Both the position numbers and the translations under genes were made by a program. From positions 1 through 64,000 of the forward strand of contig JAVYIG010007219.1 in the NCBI GenBank assembly GCA_035222895.1: DNA of 64,000 nt, in the 5' to 3' direction. Of this stretch, positions 46,572 to 60,625 are shown piece after piece; position 1 is the first letter of the stretch; every line of letters begins with the position of its first letter. A model generated the notes under the pieces. The model was not told where the DNA came from, made no database searches, and saw nothing but the letters and a program-made list of their open reading frames with translations. The stretch is from Strongylocentrotus droebachiensis. Taxonomy: Eukaryota > Echinodermata > Echinoidea > Camarodonta > Strongylocentrotidae.

Positions 46572-47885
46572 TAGAACGACACACGAGGCGTCATTTGCCT
46601 GACGCAGAACTGCGTCAGTGACTGTCGTTGCGCCAATGCACTTGTGAGATGAAGAGAGTAAACAATGATTTGCTTTACCAGCGTTTGCGCTAATTGCCTG
46701 AAAAGGCTCGAGTATAATAGGAGATGATAAAACTGCAATGACCAGTGAAATGCATGACCCCTCGTGTAAAATTCGTGTACAACAGGCATTACTAATAATA
46801 ATGTTGAAATTAACTCGTTTTGAAAATCACTGTTTATCTGGTTGACATATCCATTTAAACCAATATCCTTGGTTATAACACATTTTATTCGTTTTGATAT
46901 TAATTTTCCTATTTCTGAAAGTGATACTTTTGAGCATTTCTTTATGAGACATTCTAAACAAGGGCTCAAATGATTTATCTACTGGAGTGGAAAGTTCATA
47001 AACCTTTCTCAGATATCCTGAGTTATGCAAACCTTTACAGTATTAAAACGAACGAATACATAGTTAGAATGGTGCAGTAATTTTGATTGAAGTGCAAGAG
47101 AAAGAGATTAGATCAAACCCAGTGAGCGTATATCCCATCTGGTAGCTAAGAATGAATGTGACTTTTGAAGGGAGGACGGTGGCAGAGTGACACAATGTTT
47201 GTCTTGTATGAATGAAGGTTACGTGCGATTGCGTAGCTACTGCATGGGGGCACGTAGCGGCCGTCAATCGAATTTCGTTTAAAATAAATAAATAAAAGAA
47301 AAAAGGATTGGGAAAATAAACAAATCGAAGGGAGAGGAAGATGGAAATGACGAGAAAGGAAGATGATATGCTACATCCAGCACCACCTCCTTGTTGATTC
47401 GCATTTCATTCACGAAATGTGACCAGTGCCCTCCCCCCCCCCCCACCATGCGAGTGCCCCTGACTGGACCGACGCTACGCCATCATATCATTCAGAGTTG
47501 TGAAGGAATGTCCAGCTGATTGACGCATTCCATTTGAGTGAATTCAATCTATATCTCACATGCTATATGGAGGGTTTAATATGAAGGGCAATGAATGCTC
47601 TCATCTCATACTTATCATTATATTTCGCTAATGGTATTGAATACAGGTATTACCCCTACCAGACTGTAAAACCTTTCGACTTATCTCTCCCTGCATGCCT
47701 TACCGAAAGCAATTTCAGACAAACATGAATATCAGCTGAATTCTAATTCGAAAGGCTGACTAATTCAATGTGGTTTCATTTCCAAATTTTGATTTAGTTT
47801 CAATCTAGTTTAAAATAAATCAAGTCAGATGAAATTTAATTAAACTAACTTCCATGTAATTTAAATCAATTCAATTTAATTTATT

Positions 47886-47975
47886 TTTTTCTTCTTCTTC
47901 TCTATCATTATCATCATCATGATCATCATCATCATCATCATCATTGTTGTTGTCGTCATCATCCATCATCTACCC
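47886..47975. repeat. (ATC)n microsatellite
   Basis: CTTCTTCTTCT followed by interrupted ATC repeats and a GTTGTTGTCGTC stretch. Confidence 0.9.
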
Positions 47976-50900
47976 CTCCTCCTCCATTTCATTAGTTCTT
48001 CTTAATAATTGTCTTTCATTCCTTCGTTCTATAATCACTTATCCTGTCTACCCCATCACACCCCTCTCATCGATGTAGAGTGTCAAATATTATATCCATA
48101 ACAAGGTAATGAATATACCACACTAATTAAGTTTGGTTTGCTAATAGTTGCGAGCACTCGTTTACATAATGATATTGACATTCAGACTTCGTTTCAATTA
48201 GCACTAAGCAGGGCACTAAGCAACCTCGACGTGACACTACAGGATTGTGTGATATTGTAATTACCACGGAACTGTATCCATCTAGACTTGATGCAATTAA
48301 ATCTAAATTGCCGCTATTTAACCGCCGAATGAATTAACGGTTCGTGAACAGTTCATTGGGAGGTTTAATAAGAGTCATTTCGAAACACATGCGAAAAAGT
48401 AAAAACTGAAATTGATAACATTGAACTATTATACTAACTTGATGTAGTTGAATGACTAAAAAACATAAATGTCTTAAAGTTAAACGTTATAGTAATTTAG
48501 GTTTTTTTTTGGTCACACATCACCACTAATATTCAGTATAGTTTCAACCATAATATACGGTCAAATCGTGAATACGGCAATGGAATGGGACTATGTATTA
48601 TAAGAAATGTAATGTCTCTCTCGAACTTTCTCATTTCTGTTCTGTTCAGAGATGGATAATCAGTGTAAGAGAGCAGTGGAAGGTGAGGAGATAAAACGAT
48701 AGGAGGAGGAGGAGAAAGAGAAGATAGAAAAGGAAAATAAAAGGGATGAGTAGAAAAGGAGGGTGATAAAAGTAGGCAGACAAAATAAATAGGAGGTGAC
48801 AATCAGAAGTGAAACCAAACAAACTAAATCACCGAGCAAAATAAACTAAATCATTGCTAAAGTGCATTGGATGAAAGCTATCATTTTAACCTTTAACTTC
48901 CAATTACTCTCTCGTTTACGGTCACGGACAGTGACAGATCATGTGATCATCCGAAACACATTCATTCACGGACCATTGATAAGCACACAGAAAGGTCCTG
49001 CTCGACGTTTTTTTAAATCCAAAATAACTTCCCTAAAAAGTAGAATTCCTGATACTTTCTTTCACAAGCATGGCAAGAGAAGGTTGGAATATACTATTTA
49101 TAAAGCTAAATGTCAATACAATCGGCTTTGTGGTTTGTGTGAATTTAGTCAAGGAGGTTAAAGAGATTATCAATACAACGGAAGTTGAGAAAAACAATTA
49201 TACGCATGGTTGTCAGTTTTACGAAATGTGAAGGACCTCAAATAGAAAAAGTATAAAAACGAGCAAACAATATTCTGATCGTAAGGGATACAGGGGGTTG
49301 TAATCCTTATATTTTTTCTTTCAATCACATTCAATAGAGTAGAATCCTTTTTCAAAAATCCAGACAACCACATCTTAAACAGTAGCCTCACGTGAAACAG
49401 ACGATACAATGCACTTGAAGGCAGTAAAGACGTTTTAAAATGGCAAATATCATCGGTTTTAGAATACACACCAATATTTCTGAACGATTACATGACTGTA
49501 GTAAATAGATACGTGGTGACTGGTGAGTGATATAAAAATACCTGAATAAAATTGATGATGTAAAGCTCAAATAGAAAAACATCTGAACTATTTTGTTTGA
49601 TCTTATGTTTGACCTTATGTTTGATCTCATTTTTATTTTATTTTTGTTATTATATATGCATGATTTATTGAATAAAGAACATATTTATATTTTTTGTGTT
49701 TATTATAAGTTTTAGTTGGTAACTTTAAGTCAGACAATGGTGCGCTTAGAAACACCTGTATTAAGCGCCTAATAAATGTTATGTATTATTATGTTTGTTT
49801 GATATTAACATGCCCAATGAGATTGGAGAAACATTCCGGAATGGAAAATAGTTTCGCAGAAAACCAGTAAAGTTTGATCAGTCATGACCATAGCATCTTC
49901 TTTGCATGCATTGACTAGTACCCCTAAATAAAGAATAATATATTTATCATGTTAGATTAATTACTGGCAGGAATGGACTTCTAAGGGAAGCATACAGGTG
50001 GACAGTGGTTTACATACAGGGGCCCGTGTCTAGCTGGCCCCGTCGAATGATGACAAATGAGGGGAAAGAATGGGGAAAAGAAACAAAACGCAAGGGAGAT
50101 GGAGAAAGTACGAACAAATAATATGGTTGAACCCCTCTCACACCCTCCCCCTAATCGATGAACTCGTCAATTTCATTCATCGAGTAAAAACACAGCCCCC
50201 CCCCTCCCCCCCCAAAAAAAAACAAACACCTTCAGTGCTGCTAAAGGTGAACCATGGACCTACCGCGGGTGAACGAGCCTCGTACCTTCAATTAACAGCA
50301 TTCACGGATTTGGGTAGATTACCAAAGGTTTTCAAATAAAATGCAACAAATATAGAATATCACTCTGCTACAACTCTGAAACATTCATAAATAAATGATT
50401 TGTCGAGATATCTCAATTTGAATCGTTACAATATTCTGATCTGTACTCACCTTAAAATGTCTCTTGCTTGTAACAAGAAATCAACGTTCCAGACAGTGTG
50501 TCCTATTTCCTTTCAGTCTTGAGGCTGCTAGAGAAAATGTCGGCCACTGCGATGAACAACCAGCAATCTGTCAAACAAACGAAAATTAAACAAAAACTGT
50601 TAAATTGATCTGTCTTATACCTACATCTCTCAAGTTCTAGTAAACATACGTCCGTGTTTACACTGGAATCAGTCAACATGATATACACAAGGATCCTCCC
50701 CCTCTTGTGTTTGTTTGAAAAGTAATTACAAGTAAAAAGTCAATATTCGTTACCAACCTAATGAAAGGATCGTATATCAAGACGGGAGCTCTATCTACCA
50801 TAGACCTGCTACCACTGCGATAAAGACATTCCAGGGTAGGTAACGTCACGTCGTGGAGGTGATAGCCTCCACTTGCCAGAATTGACGTTCATGAGGTTAG

Positions 50901-52626
50901 CTTCTGAATTCCTATTTGTTTAATTGTGGAAATAAGTACTCCAGGAATTGATGAAATGATTGCATTTAACAGCTGAATATTAGTCTAGTTATGTCCTTGA
51001 AGACTTATGCAGAAGACATTTACGCATGCTAGCTGTTAACATGAATCTATTAAATTTTGACAAAAGTCATGAAAAAAAAATCATGATTCTAATTTACACC
51101 TGTCTGGCATCAAATATAAACTATTTCGGATTTCAAATTGTAAAGATAATGTTGTCTTTACAGTGAAAATCAGGCAATCCGTGGGTATAACAGGAAAGTG
51201 ATTTAAATTCACTAGAGCAGAATCTTTTATCGGGAAATCATCATAATATTCATTGCACATGCATTGTGAATCGATGAATAAATGAGGGTAATGGAAGTGA
51301 TATGTTGTCATGGGTTCGGAGACGGTGTTAGCGATAACACGAAGGGGCTCGGAGATGGGGAGGGGGAGAATGGCACGCGCTATGCGTCAAATATAGCGAA
51401 TGTTCAATATTATTAATGACGCCACATTTCATATAATGCACACATATAAAAACTCGCGAAAGTGCGCTGAAATCGTCTTGATATAACGTCCTTTTTTTGG
51501 GGGGGGGTATTAATGTGTTTAAAAACAATGATAATGGATTCGATAGCTACATCAAAGAAGAGAGTTACGGAGAGGAAGATGGTAATTCAATTGTACAGAG
51601 AGAATGATGAAGCTAAGACAGAAAAGAGGGAAGGAAAGAGAGAGAGAGTGTGTGTGTGTTTATGCATGTGGGAGTGGGAATGCGTGTGTGTGTGTGTGTT
51701 TGAGAGGGGGAGGGGGCAGAGGTATCATACGAAGGGCTCAATTAGAATGTGGGTTGATACCTCAAAAGGTGAAAAACAGAGAAAACATAGGTGGTATTTC
51801 TATTTCTGAACCATTCATTGCCCCTTCTGAATGGTAAATCCTTGTCACATCACATTAATTCATCTACAACATAGTTACCAAGTCTAGATCTAGGTTGAAC
51901 AAATAGGCAAAGCCCCCGGGTACCCAATTGCGCAGACTGAGTGGGTCCTGTGGTATCTAGATCCATCTTAATCGAATGTTAAGAATGGATTACATGAGAG
52001 TCAACATGAGCCGTTACCCTAGAGGACCAAAGACATCTTTAAATGCATGCAAGATGGACAATGATGCAGAGTTAAAGGAGACGCCATGCGCAGGTTAAAC
52101 CGGTTAATTCGAAATCCCACTCCTGACCCCATGTTCAGTGCTTCTGAATCAGTGACTTCTGACACCATGTGCAGTGCTTCAATGCTTACAGTGGGATCTA
52201 CATACATTCATTCTACCTCTCTTTTCCTAGATCACGGTAATGAAAAGCTATAATTGAAGGGCATTGACTTATAACAACATCAAGTGCAACATCAAATTCA
52301 CCAGCTCTGTGAATTGCCTCCGATGAATGACGTGCGGTCTTGTGGAAACTGGGAATTCGATGTACATGGCCAATCCATATCCAGGAGAGGAAGTGAAACA
52401 TGGTATAATAAAGCGACAATCGTTAAGTCCAGTAGTTATATGTACAAATCTAAAAATATGAAATGTTTCACATATTAAGTGATGCATCAAGGTGCAAACA
52501 CCTTGCGCCAGTATCAATAACTCCACTAGAAGGGGTAATCATAAAAAACGCCTTGATCACTTTAGCAACATAACGCAGCTCCTTCCTCATACCGATGAGA
52601 ATGGAGAGAGGAGGAGGATAAAACGA

Positions 52627-52651
52627 TGACCGAGAGAGAGGGAGAGAGAGG

Positions 52652-52693
<42 letters not shown>

Positions 52694-52704
52694 GAGAGAG
52701 AGAG
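52627..52704. repeat. (GA)n microsatellite
   Basis: GA repeats with a few interruptions (GGTATAGAGA, AAAGAGAGAAAG). Confidence 0.95.
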
Positions 52705-53557
52705 AGCCGTTGGCTATAGGAAAGTGGCAAATATGTCGGGTTATTTCAAAGAAATACCATCGCCGAGTCATGTTGCACAAAACCAACAACACACCTGCCT
52801 CGTGGGACTACAGATAAACTTGAGCTACATGTAGAAAAGCATGCATTCCCACCCGCGTGTTTTACTGTAAGTTTTCAAAGAAGACACACGACACCAAATC
52901 GGTATATTTTAGTGTCATATTTACCGTACATTGCTTGCGCAAGGAATGCAATCGTATGTCGATTGCCTAGGCTAGAGGACGTGACTTCAAACCTCATACC
53001 GTGTTAGACAAATCGAGGGAGATAGAATGTCAAAATACCGAATATTCTCATTTTTAATCTCTAAATATCTGCTCAAGCTTTAAATCAATTTGAAACTTTT
53101 GCATTATTTGTTTGAACGTACTTCAGAAAACACAATTTATCATGAGTGTTAACGCAAACGGTCATTTTGTTTTGTTATTATTTTTAAAGACGCCACGAAA
53201 TATTAAGAATGAGAACACAAATTCCTTCATAGGTGTGGATACATGATAGTATTACAGGATACAAACCCATTTCTTTTTACACACGTATAATCGTAAACTT
53301 ATCAATGAGAAATCATCGTTATGTTCAGACGAGTTCACGAAGTTGATTTGGTTATTGTACAATCGGTTCTAAATAATGTTTCGTTTCTGATAAAAAGCCC
53401 TTTGAATACTCGACAGGATGAAACTAATCCTTGAATAATTGTCAAATATGTGAATGAAATCTCTGCAAGATGTTGTACACTCAAGTATTATCTCATTATC
53501 GTTACCTATTTGTCATGGAGATGAACAATGGGGATATGAATGATAAAATAGAAATAG

Positions 53558-53576
53558 AGAGGGAGAGGGAGGGAGG

Positions 53577-53609
<33 letters not shown>

Positions 53610-53632
53610 TGAGAGAGAATCAGACAGATAGA
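53558..53632. repeat. (GA)n microsatellite
   Basis: GGGA-type repeats passing into GA repeats, then CAGACAGATAGACAGATA. Confidence 0.95.
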
Positions 53633-53847
53633 CAGATACAACGCATCAATGAGCGACATAATTACAGAGATATGAGAACGTACGGCAGGACAGTCATAAA
53701 GAAGAATTCCAATCTAAACTCTTCTATCTCTACAGCAAGTTATAAAGAGCTTAAAGATATAGACCAGTTTTGGAAACGCCCCCTCTCAAAAATGAAATGG
53801 AAGCTCTTATTACCAATCATGACTGTGAAAGAATAGGTTTTGACTAA

Positions 53848-54240
53848 GGGCGCGTTCATGCTTGATTTTGAAGCTAGAATGAGCGATCTGAAACGCTCAT
53901 CGTAAACGCTCATCGTGATCGCAGTTCCACGGTGTACTGTTCATGCTTACTTCGCTGGCTCATCCAAGCAATTCTCCTTGTGTGGCCTAATTGGTCTTCC
54001 AGCTGGATTCGCAAACCTTCACTGTGCATGCTACGTAGACCCACTAGAGGTCAGTGCGTTGACCCCATTTAAACGCGTTTACAAATTGTAAACGCATCTT
54101 TTTGTGAGTTTACGATCGGCGATCGTGATCGCCGTTTTTCGGTGATTCTACAAAGGTAAGCTAAGACGCAACCGTGTTTTAAACTAAACGCGTAACAGAT
54201 GCCTGATTCTGGCCAGAAAAAGTGAAGCATGAACACGCCC
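53848..54240. mobile_element. PIF/Harbinger-type MITE
   Basis: Inverted ends GGGCGCGTTCATGCTT and GGGCGTGTTCATGCTT (one mismatch in 16) flanked by TAA on both sides (53845-53847 and 54241-54243). A TAA/TTA 3-bp duplication and G-rich ends are characteristic of PIF/Harbinger. It is 393 bp with no transposase. Internal short inverted motifs include AAACGCTCATCGT (twice) and CGATCGTGATCGCC. Confidence 0.85.
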
Positions 54241-54243
54241 TAA

Positions 54244-57200
54244 TATACGTGATGATACAAATTTTGCCGGGAAACCGCCTACTAATTGATATATTTGGTA
54301 AATTATCATATCGATCCGGCCTGGATAAATATCGCAAATGCACTTCAACATTGAACATTTGGGCATATATTTCTGCTGTTTTGCGAATTTAGGTTGAAGT
54401 ATTGCCATATAAACCTCTGAAGGCAATATTTAAACAATATTGAATGGATATTTTGCACTTTAACCCTTGAACCGCAATTTTACCACTACCGGTCTATATC
54501 TTTAAGAATGAGGAAGAAACAATCAAATTAAAGAAGAAGATATTGAGAGGAAGAGGGGGAGAGGGATGGAGAAAGAGAAGGGTGAGGGAACGAGAGGGGT
54601 AGAGCGAGAGAAAGAAAGAAAAGGAGAGAGAGAGAGAGAGAGTGGGTGTAGTGGTGGAATGGTGAGATGAAGTCAGTACATTGCATAACGTGTGTATCAT
54701 ACTCATAAGAGGATCACCCAACGATAATTACACAAACACCATTAATGACTGCGAGCATGACTTTTAACTTAAATCAAAGATTTGGTCTCTGTACTTTCAT
54801 GCACCAATTTAAAACGATCCGTCAATAAAACCCTTATTTTCCCAACGACATCACCCTCGACTACTCTTTTCTTTCCACATGCCCGAGTCTTTTATGCGAG
54901 AGAATGGATGAACAGTTTTGGGTAATATCCGTCGAAGGGCTACTTGCCTTTATGTTTGCGAAAGTTGGTTAAAACGATATCTTTTGTGACTGTAATCAGG
55001 TGTTAAAAATCAACGTGATCAAGAAAAAGTCATCGAACTCCCGGTGAGAGAGATTCAAAGAGCAGAACGAGTTTTGGTAGAGGTGGGATTAATTGTTGAA
55101 CTTTCTCATTCCTTTTCTGCTTGGTTTGGAAGAATAACCATGAAAAGGATTGCTCTTCAACTGCCCCCATATTAAAAATATGACGAGAAATTACTGAAAA
55201 GAAATGTTTGACCAAACTTTCACGTCACATTGTGAGTAGTCTCATTATTTGTGCACAGTGAATGTGACTTCTGGTACGACTGGATCAATTTCTTATCATG
55301 CTGATGATACCAAATCCTCACTTATACATGACAAAATCAGCCTTTCCCAATCGGTTTCAGACAGTTTCTTCCATAATGGCCAGAAGTCAACTATATATTT
55401 AAGACTGTCTAGTCAACGAACATGAAATATAAAGGAAGTGAAAAGTCAGAGTAAAATTTATCTCTGTTTTTTAAACGCATGGGTGATAGTTGTGCACATT
55501 TTATACACTGATGGGGAAAAGATATGACTTTAATCAGACAACTACTTGACGGTGGTCATAGTGCAACTTTGAATTCACACATCTTCAAATCGCACAACGA
55601 TGCCACTAGCATGTAATATAGAACTCCTTTTTACCAAATTGACATGTCAATCCAATATAGGGTTTTATATAGTAGTTGGCATTAATACCCTACATCGATC
55701 TCCTCTTATCAAACACTTGGGCACTGAGTGTTAAGTCATTATTGACCTTCGTGATATCAAATATTGATGAAAAGCACAATGAAATTGTAATTTATTATCG
55801 TGCTAAATTCTACATACATATTTACTTACGCATCAAAGATCATCACCCAAGGGTACGTCCTTTAAAAGCTGACTCTTGAATTTTAGCACGTTTACACCAC
55901 AGGAGCTATTAAAGAGTTGTACTTATAGAAAGTTCAAGTACCTGAAGCATTCGGTTAATTGAACATGACTAGGGATATGTTTGTATTAACAACAAGTTTG
56001 TGTGCCGAGTCATCACCTACACATGAAAACAGAAATGAGGTTTGTCGAACTCCGTTCGCAAAGTACAGTGCGCCTTTACGAGGTGTTCTATCGTTTAGAC
56101 ATGCATGTCAATAGTAAAGACGGATTTCATGACAAAAGTCGGTTGCATGGCTCCTTAAAACTTTACACATATCATCTATATTTACGGAATCACTGTCAAT
56201 GAAGTATAGGGAATGTCACTTGCCGAGTGCACATTGGCGGATAAAAGAGGGGGTGGGATACAACCTGCCCGTCGCCCTTTTTTGTCGCAACTTTTCAAAA
56301 CCTAATTGCCATACCTTGAATGCCCCCTGAAACTTTGAATCACCCTTTTTTTAATGTTATATACGAGGTCCTGGATCCGCAAATGTATATAGGTGAAAAA
56401 TTGTAGTCCTGATTCCTGTAAATGAGCTATGAGCTTTTATGTCGGACATTTTCTGCAGATCGTCTTATGTTCCCATGACATAATTATGTGCGAACAATTA
56501 AATACAATAAATGAGTTTAATTTTTTTCGGGCATGTGGTGACGAAGGGGCTAAATATTTAACACATCTCGACCATATCGTGTATAACGGCACCATACACA
56601 CAGGAAGACCAAATGTGCCAAATTATGAGATCCATATCTTTTTCTTTCATGTCAGATATGTTTCTCTTTCCTGGTAAATTATAGTTTATTCCAAGCCGAG
56701 GACGCAGCGTCGAGGACAGTATTCTCACACCAAAGTTTTTCTTTGTGCCCTCACAGCATGATGCCCAAGGATTTAGGATACTATTTTACCAAAGCACAAA
56801 GCACGGAGTATTGGCTCATTAACACGCCAGTGTACGCTTGCGCTGGTATGAGCAATTGTAATGAAGTCCTTGCATTATTTTTCTTCCCTTTTATCTGATC
56901 CAAGAACGGTATTTTTTCAAAGAAGATTAACATGTGATTACCCTGAAGCACAATTTACTTTGTATTTGAAGAAACTGATTCCATAAGTTTCTCACATATT
57001 CCAGGACTGGCCATGTTGTAGTGGCCCTTGCTCATGGGACGTCATTTCGATTGCGTTATTTATTGCGCCAATCAAGTCTGTGAAGGCAATTATCCCGTGA
57101 GCCAACAATGCAACGCAGTGTTTATACACTATTCGTTTTGCATTCATTACTGTCTTGTACGGCGTCACTATCACATGGTGCGTCAAAGATAGCGCAAGTC

Positions 57201-59012
57201 GCTGACGCAGTTCTACGTCACTACGTCAGCAAATGGTATCTCGCGTACAACGGGTATAGTGCTCACAGTAGGCCTACTTGACTTGCTCTTGAGGAAACGT
57301 GTATACATGTAGCACCCCGCTTGGGCTTTCCTCATTCCTTCATCCGTAATCCTCTGTGTATTCATCTCATGGATTAACTTAAGTAACGAATCTGTTTTTT
57401 GATACAGGATAATCAGCCTTGTAGGTTTTAGCATAGTAGGGTGCTAATTCATTGAAAATGACGCGGACAATGTCTGACTTGCTCAACGATTTTGCTGATG
57501 AAGCGCCACTGACTTTTTGTGCACATAATTAGGCTATATTGCCCTTTTTGTTAACCCCGCATTCCCATAAAATATTCTTTGCTCCTTCCCTTTGTATTTT
57601 TCTTGTCATCAATCTTTTATCTGTATACCATGTTTGTATGTTTTAATGTTTTTTTTTAAATGTAGAATGAAATAAAATGAAATGAAAATGAAATATCACG
57701 TTTCAATACTCCCCAACCAATCTCTCCACTACAGTAATGAGCTCCTTTCTTTGATGAAGCCATCATGTTCCTACTTCTTCACAACATTTTGAAATAATTT
57801 TGAATGATGTCCTGTTTTTGTGTATTAGTGTCTTCCATTTGGTTTTCTCTGTATAGCATCTTGTGCATGTGGTGTAGACAACGGCTAGACACGTGAGACC
57901 TTCAGTCGAATCCTATGAAGATGACAGAAGAGACTGGTATTGGTCACGCCTCGTCACTCCAATATAAGGGACTACATTCCATCAATATAACATCTCATTC
58001 AAATCAATGTTAAATTATGCGTAACGATGACATACCATTTAAAAGAAGTTGCAAGAAAGCTGAAGGATGTGTCATTACATCTCCGATGAAAGAGCCGTCG
58101 TTTTCCAGACGATAAATTAAAATCCACTCAAACAATGAAGCATTTGTAATTTGTCTTTTCTACGAAGAGATACTCGCTTTATATATCTTTTTAAGTAAGC
58201 CAAATTTAAGTCATTCAGGGAGATAATCTATGAAGTCTGAGGCAATAGACGGCGGCCTCTGAACAGCCAGCTTGTTAAACAGTTTATGCTATTTGAAATG
58301 AAAACCAAAGACATTTATTGGTAGACGTGAATTGTAAAGATTATTTGATGCTCCTTTATCTCACGGTAATGCTTATTATTGGTATTAAAGGCAGCGTTTA
58401 ACAATGTTAAATCTGAGATGTATGGCCCTACGTGTTATCAGTGTCTGTGCTATGGTGAAATGTTTGAGCCCTAAAATAATATTGCGTTTCAAAATGATCA
58501 TGAAGTGCCTCAAAAAAGAAAAAAAATCTTTGAGTGACCGCTTTTACCATACTCATTTCCCCAATAGACTGTAGTGTTACACAAACGAAAAGAAACACGA
58601 AATTTCGAATTCCATTCATAAATATCTTGATTATTATACAAGTCATGGGATTCGTGACTGCCAAAAAGGTTTATAACTATGGTTGCAGCATGAGCTAAAT
58701 CCAGGATTTTATTTCAGAATCTGAGGCAATGTTACCGAGTCACTTTAAGTTTTCTGTGAGAATAAGTAAGAAGAGCGTATTTATACAATGCTTTATAAAG
58801 AGTTGTGACTAAACCTATAATTATTTACATTTAACAATCCCCAAAATTCCTTTCTTTAAATTAAAAACATAATTCTATATTTTATATATGAATGAAATGA
58901 AGGAGTGAAATTTACTAAAATAGAATATATCATGACAGTTACGTCTAATTTTGCAACTCTAAATTTCGGCATTGCGCCTCCCCTCCCCTTTCTCCAACCC
59001 CCTTCCCTCTTT
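54244..59012. other. Mostly noncoding DNA
   Basis: A GA tract lies at 54537-54645 (complement CT). No exon recognised. A minus-strand 73-codon frame at 57213-57434 is open but shows no family signature. A CTGACGCAG-containing segment near 57190-57240 resembles one at 46585-46635. Confidence 0.45.
54537..54645. repeat. GA-rich tract
   Basis: GAAGA, GAGGGGGAGAGGG and GA repeats on the plus strand. Confidence 0.9.
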
Positions 59013-59025
59013 CTCACCATCCCCC

Positions 59026-59056
<31 letters not shown>

Positions 59057-59070
59057 CCTCTCTCACTCTC
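59013..59070. repeat. (CT)n microsatellite
   Basis: CCCCCTCTCTCTCTCTC followed by CT and CCCT repeats. Confidence 0.95.
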
Positions 59071-59196
59071 CACAACTTCATTTCAGATTATACCATCTTT
59101 CTGTCTGCTACTTTCCATTCTGGAAAATGACCTTAAGTGAACAATTTGAATATCTAATCATTGTTCACTTAAAACTTTTATGATCAGTTATAAACC

Positions 59197-59580
59197 GAAG
59201 AATAAATGAGATTAACTCCTAAAGACTCACTTAGTACATTCAGAAACTTTTCGTTCAATTTTTTAAATAATCATTAATTGCTATGAATAAAGTGAGATTA
59301 ACTCCTAATGATTCTATCAGTACATTCAGCTACTTTTAATCAAAACTTTTATGACCATAAATAGGTAAGAATAACTGGGATTAAATCGTAAAGACTGTAT
59401 GAGTATACATTCGGCAACTTTCCATTCGAAATGGTAATACTCATTTATAGCTGCTCTATAGGATTAACTGGTATGAACTCTTAAAGACTCTATTAGTTCA
59501 TTCAGAAAACCTTTAATCATAAGTAGATATTAACAAATAGGATTAACTCCTGAAGATTCTATTAGTACCTCCCATGATAA
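59197..59580 (+). repeat. Diverged tandem repeat, five units of ~83 bp
   Basis: The landmark GATTAACTCCTAAAGACTCT, or a diverged form of it, starts at 59210, 59296, 59379, 59462 and 59541 (spacings 79-86). Each is followed by TTAGTACATTCAG-like and ACTTTTAATC-like segments. Substitutions are many, so this is an old array. No conserved frame across units. Confidence 0.8.
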
Positions 59581-60248
59581 TGATACCGCGAAACGACATT
59601 AGCGATAAACAGTTTACCCACGAGTACCCAAGTACATAATCAATGAGCTGCATTTATTTCAGTTGAATACTTTTATTTGTAGGAGTTCTATACATGTTGG
59701 ATCGTTCTCTTACACTCTATACCTCTTCGATTTTTGTTTCTTAAGACCCTCGCTCTCTGGCGGTGCTTCAAGGGACCGGCTAAGTTAAAGAGTTGGAGAA
59801 AAAACTGCGCCCATTTAAATGATATTTTCGTTAGCGTTACGTGTGTGGCTACTATAAAAATCGGAAGAAATCTGGTTTAGCTTTTTGACACCAAAACCAA
59901 GTAGTTTACCTAATAATCAAAACTGTTTAAAGTGAAGAGTTATATATCTATTTCATAAAAAGACGCTACAAAGCAAGCTTACATTCTTAACAAAAACGCT
60001 CATATATAAAAAACATGATCATGATTAAGTTTGAGTTTTCTTCATTAATTGTATTATTCATGTTTCAAGAGATTCTGTTTCCCTTCTTTGACGTATGTTA
60101 AACTACGTTACACTTCCATTTCCACTTCAAGATGCAAATATACCTTTAAGAAGATGTCATTGACAGTAAATACATGTCGCTCGTAGCAATTAGCATATAA
60201 TTGGCGTTCAACAAAATTACACTCCTTGGGACATGGATCTCAGGAGGA
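59581..60248. other. Noncoding stretch
   Basis: AT-rich with no recognised gene or repeat. Confidence 0.45.
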
Positions 60249-60625
60249 CTAATTTTCGGCTTAAATTTACATCGATTTGGGAATATTATTGTTTTGTTAA
60301 CTACATTGCAAAACTGGGCTATGAGGGCGTCACTATTTGTGTCTCTTCATTGATTACAGTTGTATTTCATATTAATGAGGGCTAATTTTCAGCTTAACTT
60401 GACGCCGATTGGGAATATTATTGTTTTGTTAACTACATTGCAAAACTGGTCTATGAGGACGTCACTATTAAATTCATAGATTATATATAGCTGTATTTCA
60501 TACAAATTTATTAATGAGGGCTAATTTTCAGCTTAACTCTTCATCGATTTGGGAATATTATTGTATTGTAAATCCTACATCGTGAAACTGGTATATGAGG
60601 ACGTCTCTATATCTACGTGTCATTT
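60249..60625 (+). repeat. Tandem repeat, three units of ~136 bp
   Basis: CTAATTTTCGGCTTAA or CTAATTTTCAGCTTAA starts at 60249, 60382 and 60521 (spacings 133 and 139). Each unit continues with GGGAATATTATTGT, ACTACATTGCAAAACTGG and TATGAGGACGTC-like segments. Units 1 and 2 are the most alike; unit 3 has a T-to-A and small indel changes. Confidence 0.9.

Larger units (their letters stand above)
46620..53550. other. Mostly noncoding DNA
   Basis: A minus-strand 132-codon frame (46571-46969) and a plus-strand frame (48862-49161) have no recognisable domains. The stretch includes the ATC tract (47886-47975), a C run with a transposon-tip-like GGCGTAGCG (minus strand, about 47470), three copies of TTTGATCTTATG or variants (about 49595-49630), a C/A tract near 50196-50223, and GA tracts near 51630-51715 and 52627-52704. 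Confidence 0.45.

Noticed and set aside
46571-46969. 132-codon minus-strand frame
   Set aside because: No recognisable domain, AT-rich codons, no splice or promoter context; length is within chance for 64 kb.
57213-57434. 73-codon minus-strand frame
   Set aside because: Moderately protein-like, but no family match and it includes a repeat-like segment; no splice support.
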